This document shows positions 35,290 through 45,300 of a DNA stretch of 48,833 nt, piece by piece. The notes under the pieces are model-generated. The model was not told where the DNA came from and ran no database searches. It saw only the letters and a list, made by a program, of their open reading frames with translations. This DNA is from Verrucomicrobium sp. BvORR106 (GTDB lineage: Bacteria > Verrucomicrobiota > Verrucomicrobiia > Verrucomicrobiales > Verrucomicrobiaceae): assembly GCF_000739655.1 (NCBI RefSeq), contig NZ_BATR01000185.1, forward strand, positions 1-48,833, given 5' to 3'. A program made the translations under genes and the position numbers. Each line of letters opens with the position of its first letter. Position 1 is the first letter of the stretch.

Positions 35290-36135
35290 TCAGTTCTTCC
35301 CAACCTCTCCCGGCTTCAAGTCGAAGACGAAGGGGATCCCCATCTCAGACATGACCGCTTTTTCCTTCGCAAGATACTTGTCCCCCAGGCGGCCAAACCC
35401 GCCCTCTGCGCGGAATTTCGCCAGGAATTCGTTGGCCTTGGTTTTCAGTTCCGTGTTGCCCTGCTGAATGCCGATGGCCCACACTTCCTCACGCAACGGC
35501 TGGAGCAACACGCGTGTGGCCTCCGGGTGCCGGTTGTGATAGTTCATGAGAGAAAGCTGGTCGTAAATCCAGGCGTCCACCCCGGCCTTCACCACCTCCA
35601 TCACGCAGGCAGTGTCGGAGTCCAGGACCACCAGGGAGGCATCCGGCAGGTACTGCCGTGCATATTGCTCGCCCGTGGTACCCAGCCGCACCGCCACCCG
35701 CCGCCCGGGAGCCTTCAGGTCTTCCAGAGATTGCACCGGAGACTTCGCCGCCGCCAGGATGGCCAGCCCCGTCTTCACATACGGATCGCTGAAATCGATG
35801 GACTTGCGACGTTCATCATTGGCGCTCATGGAGGAAATAATGCAGTCCACACTGCCCGACTTCAGGGCCGCGATCAGGCCGTCGAAATTGATGTTCCGGA
35901 ACTCCACCTCGCGCCCCAGGGACTTGCCCAACTCCCGGCCCAGATCCACACTCACGCCGAAGAACTCCCCTTTCTCATCCACCACCTCGAAGGGTGGGTA
36001 GGTGGCATCCATCGCCACCACGAGCTTTTTGGGCTTCGCCGGAACCCCCGGCTGGTCTCCCGGGCTGCATCCCATCAGAACGCAAGCCGCGCTGGCTGCC
36101 ATCCATCCCATGAACGCCCGGAGTGATATCGTCAT
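35290..36135 (-). CDS. Amino-acid-type periplasmic solute-binding lipoprotein
   Basis: A 281-residue family 3 extracellular solute-binding protein. The start at 36135 (MTISLRAFMGWM) yields a lipoprotein signal with lipobox VLMGC. The mature protein begins with KLVVAMDATYPPFEVVDEKG, then FFGVSVDLGRELGKSLG, SVDCIISSMSANDERRKSI and a later ALGTT-like hinge (RLGTTGEQYARQYLP), all typical of polar amino acid binding proteins. No permease or ATPase gene lies nearby, so it is an orphan component whose partner must be elsewhere. Ligand unknown. Confidence 0.88.
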   Translation of the reverse strand: MTISLRAFMGWMAASAACVLMGCSPGDQPGVPAKPKKLVVAMDATYPPFEVVDEKGEFFGVSVDLGRELGKSLGREVEFRNINFDGLIAALKSGSVDCIISSMSANDERRKSIDFSDPYVKTGLAILAAAKSPVQSLEDLKAPGRRVAVRLGTTGEQYARQYLPDASLVVLDSDTACVMEVVKAGVDAWIYDQLSLMNYHNRHPEATRVLLQPLREEVWAIGIQQGNTELKTKANEFLAKFRAEGGFGRLGDKYLAKEKAVMSEMGIPFVFDLKPGEVGKN

Positions 36136-36285
36136 GGGCGTGCATACACCGAAACCCACTTTTTGCCAAGCGACGTCATGGGAGGATTCTCCCTCAGCCG
36201 CGGCTCAGGCTTGCCTTCCTCCCGATTTTGTCGAAGGGTGCTCTGGCCCCCGGTGAAACGGGTTCCGAAAAACCGCCCCTCCCCC

Positions 36286-37050
36286 ATGATTCTCCGCTCT
36301 GACGAGACTGCCGACCTGCCGACCCCGTACGGCCCCATGCGAACGCACCTGTTCCGCCCTGTGGCAGAGGGTAGGTATCCCGGCATCCTCATGTACTCGG
36401 AGATCTTCCAGGCCACCGCCCCCATCCGGCGCACCGCGGCCTACCTGGCTGGCCACGGCTATCTGGTGGCCGTGCCCGAGATCTACCACGAGTTTCTGCC
36501 AGCGGGGGAAGTGCTCGCCTATGACCAGGCCGGGGCCGACAAGGGCAATGATCTCAAAACCGCCAAAGAACTGGCCAGCTACGACGCCGACTCCCGCGCC
36601 GTTCTGGACTTCCTGAAGTCCCACCCCGCCTGCACTGGTAAACTGGGAACCTTCGGGATCTGCATCGGCGGCCACCTCTCCTTCCGCGCCGCGGCGAAGA
36701 ACGCCGACATCGACGCGGCCGTGTGCCTGTACGCCACCGACGTCCACAAGCAGAGCCTGGGCAAAGGCCTGAACGATGACACCCTGGCAAGCATCAAGCA
36801 CACCCAGGCAGAGCTCTGCATGATCTGGGGTCGCCAGGATCCCCACATCCCGCTGGAAGGACGTCGCAAGGTACAGGCAGAACTGGATGCCCAGAACCTG
36901 AGCTACACCTGGCATGAGTTCAACGGACAGCATGCCTTCATTCGCGACGAGGGTCACCGCTATGATCCCGTGCTGGCGTCCACCTGCTATGGCCTGGCCC
37001 TGGAGTTGTTTCATCGCAAGCTGGGTGCCGGCGTCCCTTCCGGGAAATAA
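36286..37050 (+). CDS. Dienelactone hydrolase family protein
   Basis: A 254-residue alpha/beta hydrolase, started at the ATG at 36286 (MILRSDETADLPTPYG), which fits the family. The nucleophile elbow GICIGGH carries Cys, as in dienelactone hydrolases, the acid is in WGRQDPHIP and the His is in FNGQHAFIRDEGHRYDP. The natural substrate cannot be told; many such enzymes have nothing to do with chlorocatechol breakdown. It is divergent from the binding lipoprotein and is followed 65 nt later by an unrecognised gene in the same direction. Confidence 0.9.
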   Translation: MILRSDETADLPTPYGPMRTHLFRPVAEGRYPGILMYSEIFQATAPIRRTAAYLAGHGYLVAVPEIYHEFLPAGEVLAYDQAGADKGNDLKTAKELASYDADSRAVLDFLKSHPACTGKLGTFGICIGGHLSFRAAAKNADIDAAVCLYATDVHKQSLGKGLNDDTLASIKHTQAELCMIWGRQDPHIPLEGRRKVQAELDAQNLSYTWHEFNGQHAFIRDEGHRYDPVLASTCYGLALELFHRKLGAGVPSGK

Positions 37051-37115
37051 CTCAACCTCTGCCCGGGATCCGGCGCAATGCCGCGAGGCTCCCGCCAGAC
37101 CTGCCGTCTAGTCTT

Positions 37116-38564
37116 ATGTGGAGGTGGACGCAATCTTTCCTGAACACGAGGTCCCGCAAGCTCTGGGCCTCGCTGGCCGTGCTGGCGCTGGGGATCACGC
37201 TCACCCTGCGTCCCTGGTCTGGCACCAGCACTCCCACCAGCACCAGGCTGCCCGCCATCGCACGACCGGAGAAGGACGCACCCTGGAAAAAGGCCCTGTG
37301 GGAAAAGGTGCTCGTCGCGGAGAATGCCCTGCTCCAGCGCCGGGAGTACTTGCTGACGGATCCGGAATTCCTGGCCCCTCTCGATGCCAGGTTGGACGAG
37401 CTCTACTTCCAACTTCGGCACGCTCCCAATTCAGAAGCCGAGCGGGCCAGCTTCCAGAAGACCTTGCAGGAAGCCTACCTCGAAGCCCAACGTTCCCCCG
37501 ACGGCATCGCCCGGCTCGAACGCCACCTCGCTCACATCTTCAGCCATCCCTCAATCTCCCGGGATGATGCCGCCTCCAGCATCACGGCCGACTACGGCAT
37601 CGTACCCGGAAAGCTGGCCTCACCGGCAAACGCCAGCAGCGCCCGGAGCTTTGTCATCACGAAGTCTGAACTGCTGGATGATCACCGTCTGCCCCAGAGC
37701 AGCTTCGTGGCGGCCAAGCTGGAAGAACTGGCCCGCCAGCACCCACAGGCCCGGGAAATACTGGTGCGGATCTGCCCTCTGCATGATGAGAAGGCCGCCT
37801 TCTGCGAGTACCGCTACCAACGGGAACTGGGAAACAACCAATCGATGACCGGGCTGCTCACCGTAAGCCCGCCCACGGAGAAGCGCTCCCACTTTTACCG
37901 GGAGTGGTCCCACGCGGTCCATGGTGATCAATTCACCCGCTGGACCCAGGGCGGATACAGCCTGCACCAGTCCCTGCGCGACCAGACCAGCAACGCCCTG
38001 GCCGGCGCCCTGCTGGAGATGGATGTGAATCTGGTGCTCACCATCCACGCTCCAGAGGCCCAGGGCTCTCCCGTGTGGCGGCCGGACAGCGGTGAAATCG
38101 CGATCCGCACCTCCGGGGCCAAATGGACCAGCATCGCCCTGCAGCATGTGCCCCGGCTTTTCCCAAAGGATTGGGAAGGGCACACGATCGCGGTCTGGCC
38201 TCCTGGCGAGGTGGAATCCAGCCAGCTCGCCGAGAAGGCCTCGCAATGGGAGGCAGGATCAAAACCGGAGTCTCGCGGCGAGACGTCCGTCGTCTCGGCA
38301 AACGGCACCCGCTACGAATGGCGGCAGAGTGCCGCCGGATCACGTTCACCTTCCCGTTCACAGACCGAACTGGTGCGAATCACCCCCGACGGCCGATCTG
38401 AAGTGTTGCTCCACGGCGGAGCCGGCTGCCACCACCCGGCGCTCTCCCCGGATGAAGCGTGGCTGGCGTTTGTCGACCACGGGAAGGGTGTGCTGGTATA
38501 CCGGCTGGCCGAGAGTGGCGGTGGTTCTGAGCGAGCGGCAGAGGGTGGGGATACTGGGAAATAA
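37116..38564 (+). CDS. Unrecognised membrane-anchored protein
   Basis: A 482-residue protein I do not recognise. An N-terminal hydrophobic segment (KLWASLAVLALGITLTL, about 13-30) suggests a signal anchor with the rest outside the cytoplasm. Residues about 45-150 are helical and charged. The middle (about 200-340) is mixed and contains several Trp and His. The last 80 residues have one beta-propeller-like unit (HHPALSPDEAWLAFVDHG), like the repeats of TolB/PD40 proteins, but only one copy is clear. It may be cotranscribed with the dienelactone hydrolase gene. Composition and codon use look like those of its neighbours, so I take it as a real gene. Confidence 0.7.
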   Translation: MWRWTQSFLNTRSRKLWASLAVLALGITLTLRPWSGTSTPTSTRLPAIARPEKDAPWKKALWEKVLVAENALLQRREYLLTDPEFLAPLDARLDELYFQLRHAPNSEAERASFQKTLQEAYLEAQRSPDGIARLERHLAHIFSHPSISRDDAASSITADYGIVPGKLASPANASSARSFVITKSELLDDHRLPQSSFVAAKLEELARQHPQAREILVRICPLHDEKAAFCEYRYQRELGNNQSMTGLLTVSPPTEKRSHFYREWSHAVHGDQFTRWTQGGYSLHQSLRDQTSNALAGALLEMDVNLVLTIHAPEAQGSPVWRPDSGEIAIRTSGAKWTSIALQHVPRLFPKDWEGHTIAVWPPGEVESSQLAEKASQWEAGSKPESRGETSVVSANGTRYEWRQSAAGSRSPSRSQTELVRITPDGRSEVLLHGGAGCHHPALSPDEAWLAFVDHGKGVLVYRLAESGGGSERAAEGGDTGK

Positions 38565-38611
38565 CGGGGGCTGGGGTGGAAAGAAGAGCGTCGGGAGTCT
38601 GTGGGGCCTGA

Positions 38612-38625
38612 CCGCCTAAAGGCGG
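38612..38625 (-). repeat. GTTGGAGTWCC-hairpin repeat, partial copy 5
   Basis: The stem CCGCCT-AA-AGGCGG with only the start of the reversed head (AAC) after it. The head is cut short before the next copy begins. Confidence 0.6.
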
Positions 38626-38635
38626 AACGGAGAGG

Positions 38636-38660
38636 GTTGGAGTTCCGCTTTTAAGCGGGG
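38636..38660 (+). repeat. GTTGGAGTWCC-hairpin repeat, copy 6
   Basis: Head GTTGGAGTTCC with the stem CCGCTTTTAAGCGG. The stem differs from those of copies 2, 3 and 7 but keeps pairing. Confidence 0.72.
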
Positions 38661-38667
38661 AAGTTGG

Positions 38668-38699
38668 TGTTCATAGCGGCTGGGACAGTCGAACGACAT
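38668..38699 (+). repeat. 32-nt dispersed repeat (TGTTCATAGCGGCTG), copy 2
   Basis: The same unit as 33081-33112, here directly between two GTTGGAGTWCC repeats. Confidence 0.65.
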
Positions 38700-38717
38700 T
38701 CTCTGGTCCGCACCGGG

Positions 38718-38789
38718 GTTGGAGTACCGACTTTAGTCGGCTCAGGATGCGTTGGATGAGCTACGGCCGACTGAAGTCGGCACTCCAAC
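38718..38789. repeat. REPIN-like inverted pair of GTTGGAGTWCC repeats (copies 7 and 8)
   Basis: GTTGGAGTACCGACTTTAGT at the left end (38718-38740 with CGG) faces CCGACTGAAGTCGGCACTCC at the right end (38767-38789 with AAC), about 26 nt apart. The 72-nt unit could fold into one large hairpin with two smaller ones. The 311-nt gap 38565-38875 contains only these repeats. Confidence 0.75.
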
Positions 38790-38875
38790 AACGAGGTGAT
38801 GGGCGGGGAGATGCGAGGGGAACGGGCGGAAGATGCCGATTGCCGATCGGCGGCACAGCAGATTGACAATCTGCG

Positions 38876-39337
38876 CTACTTTGTCTCCACAGCCCAGTCC
38901 CGCCCTTCCGCCTGCACGGCCTGTTCCTTGCGGGCCTTACGTAGTTTCTTGAACCGAAACTCCATCTTCAGCGCTTCTGTTTTGGTGCCTGCGGTCCAGG
39001 AGCGCTCCAGCACCAGGGGGCCGCGACCGCGGGTGTACCGGGCTCCGGTGCCGGCATTGTGCCGGGCCAGACGCCGCTCCAAGTTATTGGTGATGCCGCA
39101 GTAGAGGGAGCGGTCCGCACAACGCAACACGTAGAGCCACCACGTCACCGTCGCCTCCGCCGCCACCGGTGAGGCAGCCGCGGGGGCGTCCCTGCCAGAG
39201 TCAGCGTCATCGCCTGCAGGAGGCGAGGGGCGCGGCTTCCGGCTGGAGGCGCGGACTTGCTTGCGGCTCAGACTCAGGCTCATGGTGGGTGCCGGGGAAT
39301 CTGGCAGATCCCGGCCGCCTGCCAAGCCTGCGTTCAT
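38876..39337 (-). CDS. GIY-YIG domain protein, UPF0213/YhbQ-like
   Basis: A 153-residue protein whose C-terminal 85 residues form a GIY-YIG nuclease-like domain: WWLYVLRCADRSLYCGITN (the YV and YCG pair that stand for GIY-YIG), then LERRLARHNAGTGARYTRGR and KMEFRFKKLRKARKE. Small proteins of this group are common and poorly characterised; a role in DNA repair has been proposed for some. The N-terminal 65 residues are a low-complexity stretch rich in Ser, Pro and Ala. The ATG at 39337 follows TTGGAG directly; the ATG at 39283 is an alternative start. The upstream giant gene ends 6 nt before, so the two may be cotranscribed. Confidence 0.82.
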   Translation of the reverse strand: MNAGLAGGRDLPDSPAPTMSLSLSRKQVRASSRKPRPSPPAGDDADSGRDAPAAASPVAAEATVTWWLYVLRCADRSLYCGITNNLERRLARHNAGTGARYTRGRGPLVLERSWTAGTKTEALKMEFRFKKLRKARKEQAVQAEGRDWAVETK

Positions 39338-39343
39338 CTCCAA

Positions 39344-42300
39344 CTAGGGTTTCACGATCCGCACCCGCATGAAGCAGTGGGGCGTGCCCGGGGCGGGCGT
39401 GTAGGTGGCACGCACGCTCTCAAACCGCAGGTCCACCGGGGTCACCTGCTCCACGACTCCGCTGCCGCTCCAGCCGTTGACTCCGAGACTGGTGCTCCAC
39501 TCCGGATGATACTCGATGTCCTGCGCCCACCGGTCCCGCGTGTAGGTGATGGTGAGGGCACTGCCGTTCATGGAAAGAACAGGTAGGTTCGCTCCCGCCA
39601 CCGTCGCATCCGAGTGGAAGGCATATTCCAGAAGGTTGATCACCCCGTCCCCATCAAAGTCCTCCATGATGCCGCTCCCGGGTCCATTGGCATTGGCGCC
39701 GAACTGCTCGTACCGCCACTCATCTGCATGAAGATCCTCGATGTAGTTGGAGGCGACGCTGTCTTCCGTGATGGTGTAGTACGCCCCTGGCAGGAGGGTG
39801 CCCTGCACGGTCTCCGATCCCTCCGCCAGGGTGTCCGGAATGGCGTGCATGAGGATGAAAGCGGAATCCGCATTGACCGGAATGGTGACGGTGGTGCCCA
39901 TCGGCTCGAAGTCCACCCCCTCCTGGCCAACACTGCCCGCCAGGGAGAAGTTGACGACCAGCGCCCGGCTCAGATTCCCCTTCCGCAGTACGAGGAAACC
40001 TCCCGGGCTGAAGCCATCCTCCCGGGCGGGATCATGATAGGCGTAGATGGAGACCTCTGCGGTATCGAGCGTGATGGTGACCTCATCCATGGTCTGCATG
40101 CCGCCGTCATCCGCGGTGAGCCGCAGCGCATAGACTCCACCCTGCGGAAAAGTCACTGTGGTGCTGGCGGAGGAGGCATTCCCAAACACCACCCCGGGCG
40201 GGCCGGAGACCTGGCTCCAGGCGATCGTCTGTGCGCCGCCTGCCAGCGCTGGGCCGTCAGCATCTGTCACCACGCCAGCCAGGGTTCGAGGAACTCCCAC
40301 CTCTGCCGTGCCGTCGGGTCCGGCGTTTGCGAGGGGGGCCAGATTGTCCGCAGTGCCGATGACCTGCACGTTGTCCACCAGGCCGGTGTTCAGCCTCGGC
40401 GGCGTGCTGGAGGAGACGGCCACGACGGCGATGCCCGCCAGCAGGTCCGAGGAAAGACCGGAGAAGGTCTGCGCGGCCCCGCGTTGGGCCCACTGCACAC
40501 CATCCACAGAGTCGTAAGCCGTGATGACGTCCCCGGCCCGTGCCAGACGCACCCAATAACCGGGTGACACGCCGCTGGTGGAAACCGTGCTGGCAGAGGT
40601 GGAGGCGGTGGTCCGGTTGACGGCGGCAGAGAGGTTCGAGGTAGCGGGCGCCATGAGCATGGCCGCCATCCGGGAGCCGACCAGGGTGCTCTCTCGCAGC
40701 ATCACGCCCACGCGGGCACTGCCGCTGGTGCCGGCCACGTGGCGAACCCGGGCGATGATCTCTCCGTCGCCAGTGAGCCGCCGGTGCCGGAGGGCGAAGG
40801 TGTCTGAACTGCTGGTGAGGCTGGACCCGGAGCCGTTCACGGCGTGGGTGCCATACTGGGAGGCCCCGCTCCCCGGCAGAGCCAGGGTGCCCACATCACT
40901 CTGCGACCAGGTGTTCGTGGAGGCCAGTACCGTTACCGGCACATCCAGCGTGCTCGTCTTCGCCCCGTCTCCCGCGGTGAGGCGCAGGACATAGCGCCCT
41001 GCGGTGCTGAACCGGGCACCGCTGCTGGCGGCGAAAGGAGCGGTGAAGGTGACTGTGCCCGGCCCGGAGGCCTTGGTCCAGGCATAGGTGGCCGGCACTG
41101 GCAGTTCATCATCTGCCGTCAGCACATCCAGCCACAACGTGGCGGCCGTCTGCAGCCCCGAGGTGGAGAGCCGGGGGGATCGCAGAAACAACAGCGGGGC
41201 ATTGTTCTGTTGGACATCGCCGATGCACGCCGTGGCCGAGCGGTTCTCCGTGAGCACGTACCCGCTGCCCTGCTCCAGGGTCAGGATCACCGTCTCCTCT
41301 CCCTCCCCCAGCGCATCCGCGCTGGGCGGGAAGTGGGAAAAGATCTCCTGCACCCCGGCGGGGATGGTGATGGTGGCAGGCCGGGTGGGATAGTCAGTTC
41401 CTGAAACCGCCGTGCCTGAGTAGGCCACTGGCACCACCAGCGCGGCGGCCGTGCTGCCCGTGCGGGTGAGCCGGAAGTTGAGCTGCTGGCCAAAGCGCCC
41501 TTCGAAAGCGAACGGCGACTCAACCGCCAGAGAGAGGCGCGGCTCGTTGTCCAGAATGAGGAGCGTGCACTGCGCGGTGGCCGTGGTAAGGGCTGCGCCG
41601 CCTGCCTCCTGCAGGAGCACACACACCGTCTCCACGTCCTCTGGGAGCAGGTCATCCTGCACGGCCGCCTCGATGGTCTGGCTGGAGACGCCGGGGCCGA
41701 AAGTCAAAGCACCCGTGCCCAGGCGGTAGTCCACGCCACCCCCCAGTGCCGTGCCGCCGTAGATGACATAGTTCACCGTGGAGGTACCGGCCAGGCTGCC
41801 GGTGCGGTTCACCGTGAGGGTGGCGGTGCCCACGTCCTCATTCACGGTGAGGCTGGTCTGGGCAAAGGCCAGACTGCTGGCGAAGCCCGAGCTGGCACCA
41901 TCATTCAACACCATGGTGGCGCGTCCGGACTCAATGCCATAGAGCGGCTCGATGGCTGGGTCCGGCAGGACCTCCAGGGCCAGAGTCTCCGCCCCTTCCA
42001 CCAGGGAGTCCGTGAGGGTGCCGACATCCACCACCACGCCCAGGGCACTGGCGGGAATGGTGACCGTCGCCGCCGGGGCCGTGTAATCCGTCCCGGCCGT
42101 AGCCGTGCCTGCAGTGCCCAGCTTTACCACCAGGGCAGAGGTGGTGGTGACAGAGCGTGAGACATAGAACCGTGCATTGCCCCCTTCCGTGACGCTGTTG
42201 GTGGTGGCGGTTACGCTCACCATGTTCACCGAGTCATCATCCTCGATGACCATGGTGCCGGCGCTTTGCAGGTCCAGTTGGTAGCTGGAGGACGGTTGCA

Positions 42301-45300
42301 CAGAGAGCACCACCGTCTCCGCATTCTCCTGGAGGCTGTCGTTCAGCGGGGTCACCACCACATTGGCCGTCGTGTTCTTTCCCATCACCACAGAGGTGCC
42401 CACTGAGGTGTAGTCCACCCCGCTGGCGGCGGTGCCGGTGACGGTAAAGTTCACGGTGATGTTTCCGCTCCCCGTGCCGGTAGTGGTGATGCGGAAAGTG
42501 CCCGGATTGGCCGTGCTACCCTCTGCCACGGCACCATCCGTGAGCGCCACAGAGACCACGGGCAGGTCGCCGTCATCCACAATGCTGGCGCTGGCATTGC
42601 TGGGGCTGCCGAGGATGTACTGCGTGCTGCTGCGGAGCTGCAGGGAGACGGATTGCGCCGGCTCTCCATGCGAATCTTGTACCGGGAACAAATCCACCAC
42701 GGCGGTGGCACTGCCCTGGGCGAAGGTGACGAATCCAGGCAGGGCCAGGTAGTCCGCGCCATGCAGGGCCTCTCCGCCGACGGCATAGTGCACCACCAGC
42801 TCCTGGGTCGTGCTGCCCGTGCGGGTGAGCGTAAAGCGGATGGGATCGCCGTTCTCATTCCCGGTGGCATCTGTGGCGGCAATGGTGACGACCGGCGTCT
42901 CGTCATCAATGATCTTGACCGTGCCACTGATCAGCGCGGGGTGGCGCACGTAAGCGGCATTCGTGGCCACCGTGACGGTGACCAGCTCCAGCCCCTCCAT
43001 CAGGGTGTCATTCAGCGGAGTGACCTCCAGGGGCACAAAGCTGGCACCCGCAGGAATGACCACGCTGCTGATGCTGGTGAAGTCTGTGCCGTTGGTGGCG
43101 CTGCCGGTGGAGGCATCCACGGTGAAATTCACTGTGAGCGCGGACGCCGTGGATCCGGTTCGCGAAATAACAAACCGCCCGGTGTCTGCGGGGTTGCCCT
43201 CCGTGGCCTCGGGATCGTCCACCTCCAGTGCCACCTGAGGCAGGGAGGTGTCATTGTCCGCAATCGTCACCTGCACGGTCTGCGGGCCGCTCACTTGATA
43301 GCCACTGGCATTGATGAGGGACATGACCACCGTCTCCGGCCCCTCCTGCGCGGAATCCGCCACCATGTTGATGGCGACATCCAGGAAACTACTGCCAGCC
43401 GGGATGACAAAGCTCTCCAGCGGCGAGGAGGTGGTGGTGGCCGCAGGGCTGAGCTGGTAGTCCGAGTTCAGCCCCGCCGTGCCGGTAAAGTCCACATACA
43501 CGGTGAGCGCGGCGGTGGTGCTGCCGGTGCGGGTGATGCGGAACTGGCCGGGATTGCTGTCCTCTGCCGCATCCGCATCGGTGGCCTGGATGGCCACTTT
43601 CACCGCGGACTGGGTGGCGGTGAAATTCTGCACGGCCCCGCCGCCGGAGACCGCCAGGGAGTAACCCTCCTTCACCGCCTGCAAGGTGACGGCGGTGGAC
43701 GAGAGGTTGGTCACACAAAAAGCTCCCGTGGCATCAGAATAAGCACCACGATAGTTGGAGGTGGTGAGCCCATTGTGGACGCGAACCCCAGGCAGCGGGT
43801 TCCCTAGCCCGTCCACCACGGTGCCGCTGATGGTGACGGTGGAGGGCGCGCCCACCGTGATGAGCACGGAGCGAACCTCCCGGCCCCCTTTCATATCGCT
43901 CACCGTGCACTGCACCTGATAGTAGCCTGCCGCGGTGAAGGTCTTGCTGGCGGTGGCGCTGCTCACGGTGCTGAAGCTGGTGCTGTTAAACGAAGCGAGC
44001 TTGTCACCAAAGTCCCACGAATACGCCAGCGTATCCCCGTTGGGATCGGAGGCGGTGGCGGTGAAGTTCACCGTCGCATTCAGCGCCACGGTGGTGGCGC
44101 TCGCACCGAGGCTGAACGTGGGCGGCAGGTTTCCCGCGGCCATGGTGCCGGTGTTCACCACCACGTCGATGGATTCCGGCGCGGTGCCCCCCTTCCCAAT
44201 GGGGGTGATGTGCACGTCTGCCTCATAGTCGGAGAACGTGCGCCCGATGACGAGCGGCGCATCCGTGCGGTCATCCGGGGAGCCGGGGGTCATGTCCAGC
44301 AGTTGCGTACCGCGGTTGCTGCCCAGGGCGGTGCCGTTGTCCGCCCCGCTACCGAAGCCCCAGGGGCTCCAGTTGAGTGTGACGCCGTTCGTGAACCACG
44401 GGTTCGAGGAGAGTTTCTGACGGAACTCCAGCCAGTAGTCGCGGTCGGCATCTTTCGCCACCCGCAGGGCATAGCGCAGCCCGGGGTCCTGCCGCACCTG
44501 GTCGAACTGGTGGATGCGGTACACGCCGCTCCTGCGCACGGTGGTGTAGGTCTCCGGGGTGATCCACTGGAGCTGCTCCTTCATGCTGGCATTGAAGTGG
44601 CCGCCGCTGCCGCTGCTGCCCATCACGTCGTTGGTGTGGCCATATTCAACATTGGCTCCTGAACCAATACTGCTCACGCCGGAGGTATTCCATGAGTTGG
44701 AGTGCCACACGCCCACGTTGTGCCCCAACTCATGCTCGGCCGTGCCTACCGAGGTCGTCTTCAGCCAGGTGTTGGGACCGTTCACACTGCCCAGCCCGCC
44801 GAAGGAGCCCGGGCCGCCGGTGTAGATGACCACGAAGTGGTGATAGTCCTCCGGGGGAAATCCGAGCTTCCGCGCGGCCTCCTTAGCGTCATTCATGATC
44901 GGCGAATTGCTGCCGGTGGTGTTGTAGTCCGTGATATACCACGCCGCGGTGCGGGGCAGCAGCACGGTGGGAGCGACCGTGCCCATGAAGGTGAGGCGAC
45001 CATAGCTGCTCTCCTGGAAGTAGTCGGCAATGGTCTTCAGGTTCGCATACGCGTCTTTCTCCGTTTGAGGTTCCTGGAGGGCGTCCGGGAAGGTGAGGCG
45101 CAGGTAGATGATCTTCCGGATGCCGGTGCTGTTTACCCGGGTGATGGGGAAGGTGCCGGTGGGCGCAGTGGGGCCACCCGTAGCGCCTTCTCCGGCGATG
45201 AGTTCCTCCTCCACCTGGCGGAAGTGGCCGCCATCGCAGAGGTAGATGATCTGGGTACCCGCCTCCACGGCTGGCGTCTCCACCGTAACGGGTGGCAGCG

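Noticed and set aside
33854-35467. Open frame of 537 codons on the plus strand across xylA
   Set aside because: Shadow of xylA; the minus-strand protein has every active-site motif of xylose isomerase.
40000-44200. Regularly repeated DNA inside the giant gene, considered as a CRISPR or satellite array
   Set aside because: The repeats are coding Calx-beta domains of about 100 residues with diverged DNA, not short identical repeats with spacers.
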